DNA from: Trichoplax adhaerens
Lineage: Eukaryota > Placozoa > Uniplacotomia > Trichoplacea > Trichoplacidae
Direction of reading: 5' to 3'
Assembly (NCBI RefSeq): GCF_000150275.1
Contig: NW_002060956.1
Coordinates: 1,573,207 to 1,637,206 of the forward strand
Length of the DNA: 64,000 nucleotides
Part shown: one piece after another, positions 42,986 through 55,309 of the stretch
Layout: every line of letters begins with the position of its first letter
How positions within the stretch are numbered: the stretch's first letter is position 1
Notes under the pieces: model-generated
What the model saw: the letters and a program-made list of their open reading frames with translations, nothing else
What the model was told of the DNA's origin: nothing
The model's database searches: none
Made by a program: the position numbers and the translations under genes

Positions 42986-45247
42986 TATAGCTAGGATGAT
43001 TAATTAATAATTAGTTAATACGAACGGTATCAAACGTCGCTAATACACCTTGTAACAGAGATTCATTACCATATGATACCTTGCATGTTGATAATGATGT
43101 GTTGGCATTTGCAAAGGAATTGATACATATTGTACTTAATCACTAATTTATGTGTATTAGGAACATTAACTACATATCTATGACTATATAGATTGTACCG
43201 CACATATAATTAGCCTTCTGAATGTACTAGAAAAATTTTAAAGATTTCATATTAAGCCACATTATAAATGATGTACGAAAACATACGTCTATAAATAATA
43301 GTAATTATAAAGCTTAACATTAACTTTCAAGTGATATTTAGTTCCTTGATAATTCTTACTACTCTAGAACAGTATTACATATCATTTTTATTTAATTTGA
43401 TGTAAGAGTATCAATAGTTTAGAAATGCTCTATTATCTACAGTACCATGGAGCAAATTAAGTTCTTCACCAGGTCGTAGAATAAATGAGCTACACCACCC
43501 TATTAAGAGTAACTTTACCAGCTAATGTTTAAACATAGCTCGTCATAAGTAGTATAGATTAAAAGATCAAATGCATTGTACTAATGCATAAATTATATAA
43601 TTTATACAACTCACAACATTTTCGCTTTTTCAAGAAATTGTCTACTTATTCGAATCATAATGAGTCGCAGGTACTTTTTAAATATATGTAACAATTGATG
43701 TAAATAAAGTACCCATCTTACAAAAAAAGAGCTTCGAATTATTTTATCGATATAATAATGTTACGGTCAATCCCGGGAATCGGTCATTCCCCGGGAAAGA
43801 TCGAATCCGTTGGTTATTCCCCTGCATATATATTCTATTACAGCGATGCTTACGTTATACACGTAGGGTGATTATAACGATTTATTAGCTTAGCCTTATG
43901 ATTGTGATTATATAACCATCAGTTTTTATACCTTGTGAATATTGATTGGGACATAAATATGATCGATAAGTATTATCAAAATTATAGTCTAAGCTTTATT
44001 GAGTGTGTCCACATTTAAGTCTCTGTGTGTAAATAAAAGCGCTTCTAGAATAAATATTACGCCTCCTCGTAAAATAATTTACAAGATTAAACATTAAATT
44101 TGATAAGGTAGCTTTCGTGAATAATATTAATTTTGAGGCTTAGGAATGCAATTATATCTATTAGGGATTTAGTGCGAAATGTGCTTGTATAATATATGAA
44201 TTTTATAAATTTTAGTAGCCTACCTTCCGAGCGATATGAAATTTGATAAATTAACGATAATTCACTCACATATCAGTTATTAGTAGAATAATCAATGATT
44301 GATTAGATTACGTACTTTAATACCTTATTCAGTCTTTATCTTGTTTCAGTAGTATAGATTTTGGTTGTAATGATGTTATATCTGGATTTTATAAACTTGT
44401 GTGCATTTAGTAAAATTATATATGAAATATTCTCAGGAAATTTCCTTATCAATAGTAATACTTAAATAGGCATCATGTGATAGTTCAATTTTTTCCATAT
44501 ATTTCTTTTTACGTCTATACTTTATCAGCTCCGCGTACTTTTATATCTCAATGATAAAAAGTATTCATTACGGCTGCGTATATTGTTATTTGAGGCGTTA
44601 CATCGTATGCTAACATATGTCAAACTATCGCGCTAAATTTGGAAAAATTAAAATGTGCCAATGTTTAAAACTGACACATGCTATAAAAAATTTCAGTGGA
44701 TAATTTATCATCGAATGCTTTGCTGCTATCAGGGAAGCTTTAATTTGGCCGGACAATTTCTCAGGATTTTTAATTACAGATTCTTCGATTAATATACATG
44801 GTGGCATTACCTATATGATAATGCGATTGTAAGAAATTGTTGTCCTTGAATAATTTGATTCTTATACAACTGTTTTATTACGTGAAATAACCTAATAAAT
44901 AAAGTTAAGAAATAAATTCTGTAATTTGCTATCCTAAACTTCCAATTGAATACGGTACTTAGCTACATTATGTTATAAATTGTCTCCACATTATAAATTA
45001 ATTATAGCCTAAAGAGGGATACGTGATGATTTGGCATTAGTGGTTTACGTAAACTGCAGTAATAATAGTATTTGATCCCTATTTTAACATCTTATTGTTA
45101 ACTCTTTCGCTGTATTCAAATTATCATTAACGTATACTGTATAGCACAGTATTGATGCTCTATTAACTCAGGTTGGCAATCGAAATTATTAATACAGCTT
45201 TCTTTTTATTTATTTCTATTCGATTTATCGAGTTTATTGAGTTTCTA
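42986..45247. other. Gap between ROPN1L and fucosyltransferase
   Basis: 2.3 kb, strongly AT-rich. Possible ROPN1L poly(A) signals (AATAAA) lie near 43478 and 43703, but both are far from the stop. A GC-rich island with repeated CCCGGGAA-type words is at 43764-43822. Otherwise nothing recognised. Confidence 0.5.
43764..43822. repeat. GC-rich island of short repeats and inverted repeat
   Basis: CGGTCAATCCCGGGAA (43764-43779) is followed by CGGTCATTCCCCGGGAA (43781-43797) and a weaker third copy GTTGGTTATTCCCC (about 43809-43822). The first two also pair: CCCGGGAA with TTCCCCGGG, with one bulged base. The composition stands out from the AT-rich surroundings. Confidence 0.6.
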
Positions 45248-46447
45248 ATGAGCAAGAAGGAAGCAGCTAGTAATCGCTCTGATCGATTCTTAGCATGTGC
45301 GGCCGTGGTGATAATTACAATAATATTTTTTGTATACTTTATAACTGTAACCATAGATTTTAAAGCTTCTTCATCGTCTATAAAATTTTTCAAGAAGAAT
45401 AAACCCTTGATACTGTTTTGGACGCCGTGGTTTTCATTTGATTGGCCAATTGCAGCTGGTAACCTTAAATGTAAAGATTACGGTGTAGAATGTATTATAA
45501 CGAAAGATAGAGGAGATTATTATCGAAGTCATGCTGTAGTTTTTCATGGATCATCTTACCAAGTGAGAGATATTCATGATTATCCTATACTTAGAAGCCG
45601 TCCCTATGGGCAAAAATGGGTTTATCATAACTTAGAGAATCCAATGATTTCCACATCCTTGACTAACGGTCATCTACCTAAAGAGATCAATGGACTATTT
45701 AATGTGACCATGACTTATACCTCCGATTCCGATGTTATCTATCGATATGGTCAGGTAGTTCCTGGCCAATTTAGGGATGGTTTTGATCCTAACCGCAATT
45801 ATGCTCAGGGCAAGACGAAGCTAGTTGCATGGGCTTCTAGTAAATGTTATCCTGAAAGAACTACGTTTATAAATCGTTTAAGTCGGCTGATGCAAGTTGA
45901 TAAATACGGCAAATGTGGTAATTTATCATGCCCCAGAACTAAAGGTTGTTGGAAGAGGTTGGGTCGACAATATAAATTTTATCTCAGCTTTGAAAATAAA
46001 GTTTGTAAGGATTATGTCACGGAGAAATTCTATGCCAATGCTTTACTCTACGATATGGTTCCTATTGTGCTAGGAGGAGCCAATTATCAAGACCCACAAG
46101 TGGCTCCACCAGGATCGTATATTAATGCGTTCGATTTCAAGAATATTGAAGAATTGAGCCAATATATTCTAAAAGTTGATAAAGATGATAGCTTATATAA
46201 TCAATATTTTCAATGGAGAGCCAATTATACCATTGTACGGATGAAAATGTCAGAAGCATTTTGTGAATTATGTTACGATATTTCATTTTTTCGACGCCAA
46301 AAAATTTATCATGACTTGACAACATTTTGGAGTACTGATGAAGAAAATTGTGTAAAATATCCCAAGTCAGGAAATTCCAAGATATCTACCCAATTTAAGT
46401 ACTACGCTACGAAATCCGATAGTTTGGCTAATCGTGGCCGTGTCTGA
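45248..46447 (+). CDS. Alpha-1,3-fucosyltransferase (GT10 family), intronless
   Basis: Golgi type II glycosyltransferase moving fucose from GDP-fucose to GlcNAc-type acceptors on glycoproteins or glycolipids. One uninterrupted exon, 399 aa, usual for the family. Layout: short basic cytoplasmic tail, membrane anchor at about residues 14-36, stem, then catalytic domain from WTPWF onward. The donor-binding signature sits at about 242-265 (YKFYLSFENKVCKDYVTEKF, then YANAL, YDMVPIVLGG). C-terminal Cys residues (CELCYD) match the disulfide-rich end of GT10 enzymes. The start ATG follows a pyrimidine-rich stretch; the frame stays open upstream to about 45173, but without another ATG. AATAAA at 46594-46599 gives a short 3' UTR. 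It is the only single-exon gene in a window where the other genes have many introns. Exact linkage specificity cannot be read from sequence. Confidence 0.93.
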   Translation: MSKKEAASNRSDRFLACAAVVIITIIFFVYFITVTIDFKASSSSIKFFKKNKPLILFWTPWFSFDWPIAAGNLKCKDYGVECIITKDRGDYYRSHAVVFHGSSYQVRDIHDYPILRSRPYGQKWVYHNLENPMISTSLTNGHLPKEINGLFNVTMTYTSDSDVIYRYGQVVPGQFRDGFDPNRNYAQGKTKLVAWASSKCYPERTTFINRLSRLMQVDKYGKCGNLSCPRTKGCWKRLGRQYKFYLSFENKVCKDYVTEKFYANALLYDMVPIVLGGANYQDPQVAPPGSYINAFDFKNIEELSQYILKVDKDDSLYNQYFQWRANYTIVRMKMSEAFCELCYDISFFRRQKIYHDLTTFWSTDEENCVKYPKSGNSKISTQFKYYATKSDSLANRGRV

Positions 46448-48582
46448 CGTCGCTAATATTGCACCTTTTACGCCTAAAGCGCCATAATTTCTTTAGGAAA
46501 AATTCCTAAAATCAGATACATAGATTGTAACAGTCTAGAAATGGTATCTGTTGATTGCGTGTAATTATGAATTATAAAACTTTTAGATTACATAATAAAA
46601 AGCTTTAATTGAGCAGATGTAGTAAAGTTACTTTAAAGTTTCTATTTTATATAACCACGGCTATCATTGCTTCATTATCACAAGTTTTTGATGGCTATAA
46701 TTGATCAATGTGCATGTAGACAGAACTTAACTATGCTATTCATGGAGGGGGAAATTAAAGCAACCCAGGATGTTGAATGTTTAAGTAAAGATCAAAATAA
46801 AATAACGTGAATAATACGCATACTGTAATGAAGAGTAGTAAAGTATTATAGATTTGATTATCCTATGAGATGTACCATCCGGATATACAGCACAGTCAGT
46901 TGTCGGTAGACATGACCACTATCTTAGCCGTGTTCTTCATTAGCAGCTTAAGAATGGATACACTGAGTGAGTGAGTTTGCTTTGTAAGTAGACAGCTGCA
47001 AGTTGCAAATTGATCAGACTACAGACTTTAAATCGGTGAAATCTAGTATGTTGTCCTGTGCAACTGTATTGCAAGCCTATCACAAGCACTGAAATAGTCT
47101 GTAAGCGTATGTGATGTTTACCGGCTGGTGGCACCGATGAAGGATGCTCGAAATGTCCGCAGATAAATGATTACTTTGATTGATGACCTTAAAAAGGAAT
47201 GAAGAAGATATAGGATTCAAACTCCAAAGTTGGACATTTGGCGCAAGAATGCTCCAATCTGATGAAATGATTATCCTTATTTATATCATCGTATAGTATG
47301 GAAAATGCTGCTGCACATGATATGATTGACATCTTCAAGAATTGCATTACAGCGATTAAAATGGAGACTTCCAATCATAACAAAATAGATGCAATTCTGA
47401 ATGGCTACAAATACTGAATATTTTTGTTTGGTGGCCGGGGGGATTCGAATGACATTTCTTCTTAGTCCAATTCCATATTGCAGTCAATGTAGGATTGAAC
47501 TAGACATTATAGCCACTATCTTGAATATTACTTTGGCCAAGCTATTTATATAAATTTAACATTTATCCTTCCATTGGCTTTCTTCCCACTGCTTAGGATA
47601 ATAATTTAAATTGTCCAAATCTTGCAAAATGAATTTGCAAGATTTGGACACCATCTTGAGGATTGTGCGATGAGCCCTTACTTAAGTCTCCATCCAGTTT
47701 CACTGTTATACTGAATCATAGACTGTATGGATGTGATTGTGCACACTATAGTCTACTCCATCGTTTACCATTTCTATATTGTATCCTATAGTAATCGATG
47801 ATCTACTGGCTAGGTATTGTATCAGCACTGATTTTTCCAGCTCCAACATTGCCAAGTTGAAGCGTCTATAGAAATAACTATAGTCAGGATGGCTGTCTGC
47901 GTTGCACTCCTCTAAGCGTCGTCGTCTTCGTCCCAGTTCTTGATAATTCATTTATACTAGCCGCTACTACGCTCGCCAGTAGCAGTTTCTTCTTTCTCGA
48001 TTTCGATGTCTATAACAAGAGACTTGGAAGGGAAAATCTCAACAGAACCTACTGAGAACAGTGTTTAGAGTATTGTAGCAGGATAGCACTAAAGTTGGCC
48101 TGGTTTGACTGCATGATAGTTATCCTGGATCGATTTTACGATCTTAACTAGTCTATCATTGATTTACCAAAACATCGGATGCGATGACTTACGTAGTGTA
48201 GAATATTATTTCATTGATTGATTTCCATTGAAACTGCATTGCTGCTTGTACCAAGTTGGATCGTTTCGACATCCTCGTTGGTTTATTTGCCTAGTCAAGA
48301 GAGAGATTTGGTTTTGTAAACTAGTCTATATAAATTAGGAAGCTGTTGATATATTTGGATGACTGTATCGCTTCTGTGTAGTGCTTAATTTAGCAATTTC
48401 GACCACGTTGGATGTTATCCAGTCCAATTAAATCATCCATTTTTACTGGCTATTTCCTGGATTGTTGTTGTTCTTGACGAGGAAGTTACTAGTGGACGTC
48501 AATCAGTCAATCGACAAAATAATTTAGATTTCCCTTTCATTTTATTTTCAATAATACGATCTGGGTACAACACAAAATAATT
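46448..48582. other. Gap between fucosyltransferase and convertase
   Basis: 2.1 kb. It contains a perfect 17 bp hairpin at 47612-47650 and an 81-codon - strand open frame (47951-47706) with an Arg-rich start, unrecognised. The right part should hold the convertase promoter. Confidence 0.5.
47612..47650. repeat. Perfect 17 bp inverted repeat, 5-base loop
   Basis: TGTCCAAATCTTGCAAA (47612-47628) pairs exactly with 47634-47650. It is intergenic, on the 5' side of the convertase gene. It resembles the hairpins at 2357, 33318 and 61942 in size and perfection, but not in sequence. Confidence 0.85.
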
Positions 48583-51500
48583 ATGCTTTTGCTACGACAG
48601 ATCGTTGTTTTGGTCTTATTATCTTCTTGGCCAATCGCATCGTTGAGTAAAGAGTCGAATGTTCAATGGTGGGCTGTTCAGTTGAAAGAAGACAGCAATA
48701 GAATCAAAGCTACTTCAGTAGAGTATCTAGACAAAGTAGCCATCGATATTGCCAGCCAATATTCGTTGAAACTCTACGGTCGTATTGGAGAATTAGCTAA
48801 CTACTATCTATACTATTCATCAGTGGATTCTCATGCTGGCCATAGTGTATTGCAGCTCAATCAGAAGTTACAGAATCATCCTTTCATTCAATGGCATCAG
48901 CTACAAGAGAATCTAGTTAGACATAAACGACAAGTTGAAAGCCCTATAAACTTTCCTGATCCATTTTATCCTGATCAATGGCATCTGGTAAGGGCATGAT
49001 CTTTTCTATCCTTTACTATAAAATTAAAGAATGTTACTTTCAGTTAGATGGCATCCGGTGCGAATCATCTCTCTCTTTCGTTAATGAGACTGCACAGTAT
49101 TCCAATCAATTCGATAAGAAAGTTTTACATTAATCTGACTTTTTTTCTTGAAGAGAATCTACTACTTTATCTTATTGACATCATTGGGAAATGATAGAGG
49201 AAAAATTTTACCTTTAACCCTCATCTAGTTTTTACGTCTTATTGAGTGTAGCACTCGTACTTCCATAATGCTGCTAAACAAGTTACCGCATTTTATTTAA
49301 GCGCGATATAGTTCAGAAATAGAGTAAGTAGTTTAGTTTACAATAGTGCGCTTTTACCTGGAGTACTGTTGATTTCAAACTGTACTCTCTTACCTGTAGT
49401 CCTTCTATGATTGGGAGACTCGGCCCAAAGAATGCTTTGGGATCAATACGAGACATACTGTAGTATAACACAAGTTTTCATTGCAAATATTTTATTCCTA
49501 TATTTAATCTCTTCTCAATCTTACAACTGCATGGATTTACATTCTGTGAGATTATTTCTTTATTACTAACAACTTTCCTTTGATCATAGCATAACTTAAG
49601 AGATCCAAATCATGATATTAACGTGACAAATGTTTGGAATCATAATATTACCGGGAAGGATGTCGTCGTCGCTATCATAGATGATGGTAAGCTTGAAGCA
49701 CCAGGGCTCGGTGATCTTTATTCATGTACCCTGAGTGGAGTTAAATTACATTACATAGCTCATTACTATAAGATAGTGAAATCTCCTGGAAAACTCTAGA
49801 CTATAAACTTCATTATTATTGAATGGAGAATGTAACCTCGTTCAGCACATTAGCTTCGATTACAACATTTCGTATAATAATTGTTTATGTTGAACAGGTT
49901 TTTCTTAAAATTTCGTTATGAACAGTGAGGCACAGCACCTTACCAACATTTACAGTGTACAATTTATAGTACATTTATAGTACTTTTTGAGAAAGCAATT
50001 GTAATGATTAGCTTTATAATCATAGATATAAGTAGAATCCCACAATGAACTTTTCTATGATCGTTAATGCAGTAGCTTGATTTAAGAAACAAACTATAAA
50101 GTGCAATTTCCTGGAACAGTAACAGTCTCTTGAGCGGGACCGTTATCCACCTACCGATTGCAGATAATGATTTTAAATCATCAAATCTAGTTTACCGCTA
50201 TATTTTTGTGCTGGTTTTGTGTTAATTATGCAATACTTTGTTTATTCATTGTCAACTGTTTGTTGAAATAACGATTTACCTTCTACTCTGATGGGCGTAG
50301 GTGTTCAATGGAAAAATGAAGATCTAGTAGATAATTATGTAAGTGGAATTTTGCATACTGCTGCAATTAGTGAGCATGACTGCTTACCTTATCAAAATAT
50401 GCGTTATGGTCGTAATAGAATACTTAGCGTCCATTATTAGATTTAGCTGATGGATGCCTGTGACTGAATTAATACAACATTTGTGTAATTTAATGCCTTA
50501 AATTCGATCTTAACAAATAGTTACTATAACTCTTGTCGCGAAGTTGATAGTATTTATTATAAATGGGATTAGATTTAAAAGTGTTTTTAACTTTGTTGAT
50601 AAATTAGGTCTGTAGTGTAGCATTGCATTTCCTACGATCCAGTTATAATTGTAGTCTTGCTAGGACAACATGTAGCCAAAATTATGAAGCAGTCAGTTGC
50701 AAACTATATTGTGAATATACTGCTACTTTCATCTATTGATAAAAATTCTGATGGTAAACTAATAGGAGCCAAAAGGGAGCTGGGACGTAATCGATAATGA
50801 TGACGATCCGGTACCTGCATTTGCATATCCACAGACTAATTACCATGGTACTAGGTACTGAGTAAAGTAAATTAGTTGTTAATCACTGCAGATTATCCTT
50901 AGATTTTTATACGCATTTTTAATGCAATCGTAAGGCTTTTTCTACCATAATCTTCAATGATAAAATCTCATTGTAGATGTGCTGGTGTTGCTTCAGCAGT
51001 AACCAATCAATACTGTGGTGTGGGGGTAGCTTATGGATCAAAATTTTCAGGTGCATTAAATTTCGGCATCTATATGCGTTATACTACTACAAATTCAAAT
51101 CAATAGCTAGTTATATCATAAAGTTTCGAAATCAGGCTATTTAGCTTTGCTACCAATTGCAACTACGAGTATTTGTTCTATCTCTCCACAATGACTTTGC
51201 TATTGCAGTTTAAGTAATGGAATAAATTACAATCTTTATTTCTTGTATAGCTTGTATTTTGTAAAGATAGTCCTTAGTATTGCAGATCTTGCACAAGTGT
51301 GCATGCGATGTTTAAGCTCTCTTTTTTACAACAAAAGTAAATATTTTAAACAAGTTATTAATCTGGCTTCTTTTCGGCAATCTCTTAGCTATACGTTTAC
51401 TAGATACGACCACTACCGATGCAAAAGAATCCGCCGCTTTCAGCACTAAATCACAAACCAATGATATCTACAGTTGCAGGTTAACAGAATTTTTTTAATG

Positions 51501-54500
51501 CATTCTTTATTAACTGCACAAGTAGTCTTGCACTGGCCATGGCACACAGGTGCTATTTTCAATTCATAGATACTGTATCGCGATCATCATTTACGTATGC
51601 ATACTAATATTGGCCAAAATAATTTGACGGTGATTATATGAAATTTATACTTATGATATTGACAAAGTTGGGGACCATTGGATGATGGCAAAACTGTTGA
51701 TGGACCTCGAGAACTTACAAAAGTGTTACTCTATTTTATATTTTAATTTTACCACTGCCTTTTATAGCAGTAAATATGGTTGCGAAATCGTTTCTTTAAT
51801 TAAACTCTACTGTTGATTTACCGAAATATTACAGAAAGCAATATTGGCTGGAGTTACGAATGGGAGGAAAAAGTTAGGCAACATTTTTGTGGTTGCTGCT
51901 GGTAATGGTGGCACTCTGGACGATTGTAATTACGATGGGTTTGCCAACTCAGTATACACGTTGACAATTGGTAAGAGTGCGTATGCTAAAAATATTCATT
52001 ACCCACAGATTTTATATTTGCTATTCATTATTTAATATTAGGTGCAGTTACTGAAAATTTAAGTCCAACTCCTTATTCAGAGCCTTGCTCAGCGATGCAT
52101 GCCGTTGCTTTTGGTGGTAGCTCCGGTTCAGCAAGTATTGTAAGAAATTATCAATGATATTATACTAATTTTTATGTAATAAGTAAATATTCGTCTAGGG
52201 TGAATCGAATTCATGCCGTATTTGCCGTTTAATTCTAATAATTTAATTCTGATGATTTTCATTAATTATAGACAACAACTGATTGGAAAAGCGATAGGAA
52301 TTCTGGCTGCACAAGGTCATTTACCGGTACTTCGGCGGCGGCTCCAATGGCCGCTGGGATAGTAGCACTGATGTTGTCAACAAAGTGCGTTTAAGTGTAT
52401 TATAGAATGATTGATTACTTGTAATTCGATAAAAAATGCCAGTAAACTTCTAAATACTAAGCCTCGACTGTTATTTATTAAAAGTTTTTGCCTGACATGG
52501 AGGGATGTCCAATATATAATTGCACTGTCGTCTGTTAAGGTGTTATAAAATATAAGAAAAATACTATGAAACTCTTGTTAATTGAAATCATTCAAGTCTT
52601 ATTACACTTTTGACGCTTTTGCTGTTTACAGATTCGAGCTAATGATAATCGCTGGATGACAAATACGGCAGGTTTCCATCACCACCCTCTCTTCGGATTT
52701 GGCTTAATCAGCGCATGGAATGCTGTAAAACTAGCTGCGGTAGTCCTTATGTTCTTTATTCTAATTTTATAGTTTTACAATATGAATGCACATCATCTGT
52801 GGTTGAATTAACGATAAATTTTAAATCTGGACGTAGCTGAAGATTTACGCTTACTCTTGAATGTTGCTTGCTGCTCTTTCCTGTTTTGTGGTCAAACTCC
52901 AAAGCATGAATTGATTAACATAGCTATACTTCCGTTATATATTGTAATTATAGACTTGGGAAAATCTTCCTCCTTCTCAACAATGGCAATCCGATAATTA
53001 TATAGGAGATTCGGGCCACGTACTAATTAATAACACCCATACTTCCAGTGTTAATGTTAATTTTACGGGCCTAGTGTATACCCTTGAGCACGTTGTTGTG
53101 TCTGTAAGTGAAAAATATGTCAATGGAAAAATAGTCTCTCCTAACTACAATAATCAGGTAGACTTCCTCAATAGTTTCCTAACGTATTGTAAATTGTTCT
53201 ATGCTGATTCTTCTAGGTTCATTTAGAACACTCGTTTAGAGGTAACATAGAGATTTATATACGATGTCCGAGCGGGATCGAAGCGAAACTTGCAAGTTCT
53301 AGGACTACTGATAAGTTCGTACAGTAAACTCATTCTTGATTTTAATAAAATTCAACGTCAAATATTATGATACATTCTGCGCCATTTACTTGTTACCTGA
53401 TTACGGATTAATAGAAATTTTCATTACATTGATTTTGATACAGTTCCAGGGAAGGATTTAATAATTGGGAGTTTTCAACTGTTAGATGCTGGGGTGAAAG
53501 TCCCTACGGCTTATGGGAACTACGAATAGTAGATACTGGTAAGTAAATCTTAATATCCTGCACTGTTACTGTTTATAAATGGTAGTACCGTAATGCTGTA
53601 GTAATCAGCCATATAATAGTCTACGGAAGTAGCATATTGAGAGAAAACAAAATTTAGATTTATCTCTTACGCTGATGCAAGTATTATCAGAAACAAACGT
53701 AGATGCGTACATTCACTACGGCTTTATACTGCAGTTTTATTTTTATTTTTTAACGTAGCTATTTAGTAGAGCTTGATTAGGCGGTTATAGCCATTCGCAA
53801 TTTGAGATTAACTGTAAGCTTGATAAAACTACTGTCGCTTTGAATTAATTAACAAAGTACGGTATTTACTACTGTTTATATAATATTACACAGGTATACA
53901 TTTCATCTTATGAGCAACTAATAGCTCACCACTAGTTTAGATGTCCCGTACATTACATTATATTTATTCTGTATCAATGCTATGCACTCTCATTGCAATT
54001 TAAAAATTTTAGGATCTCGAAAAGATGGCGTGTTAAAGTCATGGTTCCTTAGATTGTTTGGTTCTACAATGCTGACTTCGGACGTTGCAAGAAAAATAAG
54101 GTACAATGACAATGTTAAATTTTTTGAGAAAGTTTATTTTACAAACTTGAATGGCTTACGAGCTTACAAATTTAGCGTATTGAGTATTCAATTTAAGCTG
54201 ATATCATAATAAAGTTAAGTACAAATGATCTTTATATATTTTAATATGTAGTGCTAGTGTATCGTTACTATGAAAACATGGAGTTATTGTTAACTTTTTA
54301 CGGCGCAGTGCAGAGTAGCAATTTTCACTACTAAAGGAGTATAACTCATTAATTAATTGCAGTAACCACAGCATGTTACGGTGCTACATGTAGTTCTGCT
54401 GATTGGTAATCTCGGCCTATAATTTAATTACTTGCCCTTGTAATGCAGGATTGCTCAAGAGGTATCCACATCGGATAGTTTGCAATTTAATTCTGAGTGT

Positions 54501-54771
54501 CCACTAAATCCGAGAAATGTAACTGACGGTGCAGAGACGAGTATTTATCAGGTAATTTATAACTAGTCTTGAGCAACTGACATTTCCGCTGCTCACTCCG
54601 CATCTAAATTTTATGTAAGCTATTTATACTGTATGTAAGCACAAACTCGCTAAATATTAACGTAAAATTAAACCTTGATTTTAATGTGATTTGTAGGGAA
54701 ATCCTCTTAATCTAATGTGCATTGTGGTATCGTACTTGCTGTCACGCTTCGTCGCCGATTCTTATTATTGA
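48583..54771 (+). CDS. Furin-like proprotein convertase (S8B subtilisin family), complete
   Basis: Secretory-pathway endoprotease cutting precursors after basic pairs. Exons: 48583-48987, 49590-49686, 50301-50338, 50766-50854, 50977-51050, 51389-51479, 51668-51722, 51835-51970, 52042-52139, 52272-52384, 52485-52533, 52632-52739, 52954-53103, 53217-53314, 53444-53538, 54013-54100, 54449-54551, 54697-54771. All phases agree; 653 aa. Signal peptide about 1-22, prodomain ending at RHKR (113-116). Catalytic Asp166 in VVVAIIDDG, His207 in NYHGTRCAG, oxyanion Asn307 in AAGNGG, Ser382 in [14 protein letters not shown] domain about 450-585 ([34 protein letters not shown]). Asn at the oxyanion position argues against PC2, which carries Asp. 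There is no Cys-rich domain; after the P domain comes a short tail ending in a hydrophobic stretch ([11 protein letters not shown]). AATAAA lies 6 bases after the stop (54778-54783). Confidence 0.95.
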
Positions 54772-55309
54772 TATTCGAATAAAGAATCGCCATCATAATT
54801 TAATCATTTATTGTAAAGAATTGATTAATATTTATCATGTTACACAAATTCTTAAACTCAAGACTAATAAAGATTAATAGTAATTTAACCCTGCACTATA
54901 AAAGTTATGTACCAACGAATAATTAATCTAAAACGTAAACCTGATACATAAAAACACGTATAGCGTTATAAAGCTAATGTATTATAATAGGTAATAAACA
55001 GCAACCTGAATAAAATTTATTACAAATAAACTTTGCAATATATAAAAACTATAGTCACTTCTACTAGCTACATTTAGCCGGATGACCAAGATTAGATCAA
55101 AAACTCCCAAGAAAATTAATAGCAAACTATGAGATGCGAATAGCCATGTAAGTCAGTATCTACGACACGATACAATACTCGACATACATCGAAGAGTACA
55201 TGCTAAAACTAAATTTCACTACATCCGTTTGCCTTAACATTACGCAAGCAAAGCGGGCAAAGTACTTTAATAATAAATGTCTCTTTACGACATCAACAGG
55301 CTTTCCTTT
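54772..55309. terminator. Convergent 3' ends of convertase (+) and CPEB (-)
   Basis: 540 bases between two convergent stops. Poly(A) signals: AATAAA on + at 54778-54783, and on - at 55021-55016. The two 3' UTRs therefore need not overlap. Nothing else seen. Confidence 0.55.

Noticed and set aside
47706-47951. 81-codon Arg-rich - strand frame upstream of the convertase
   Set aside because: No homology and no convincing downstream exons; the Arg run comes from a short CGTCGT simple sequence.
53104-53157. Extension of convertase exon 13 through the next 54 bases
   Set aside because: The frame stays open to a second GT at 53158, but using the donor at 53104 joins the P-domain strands without an insertion, as in the family.
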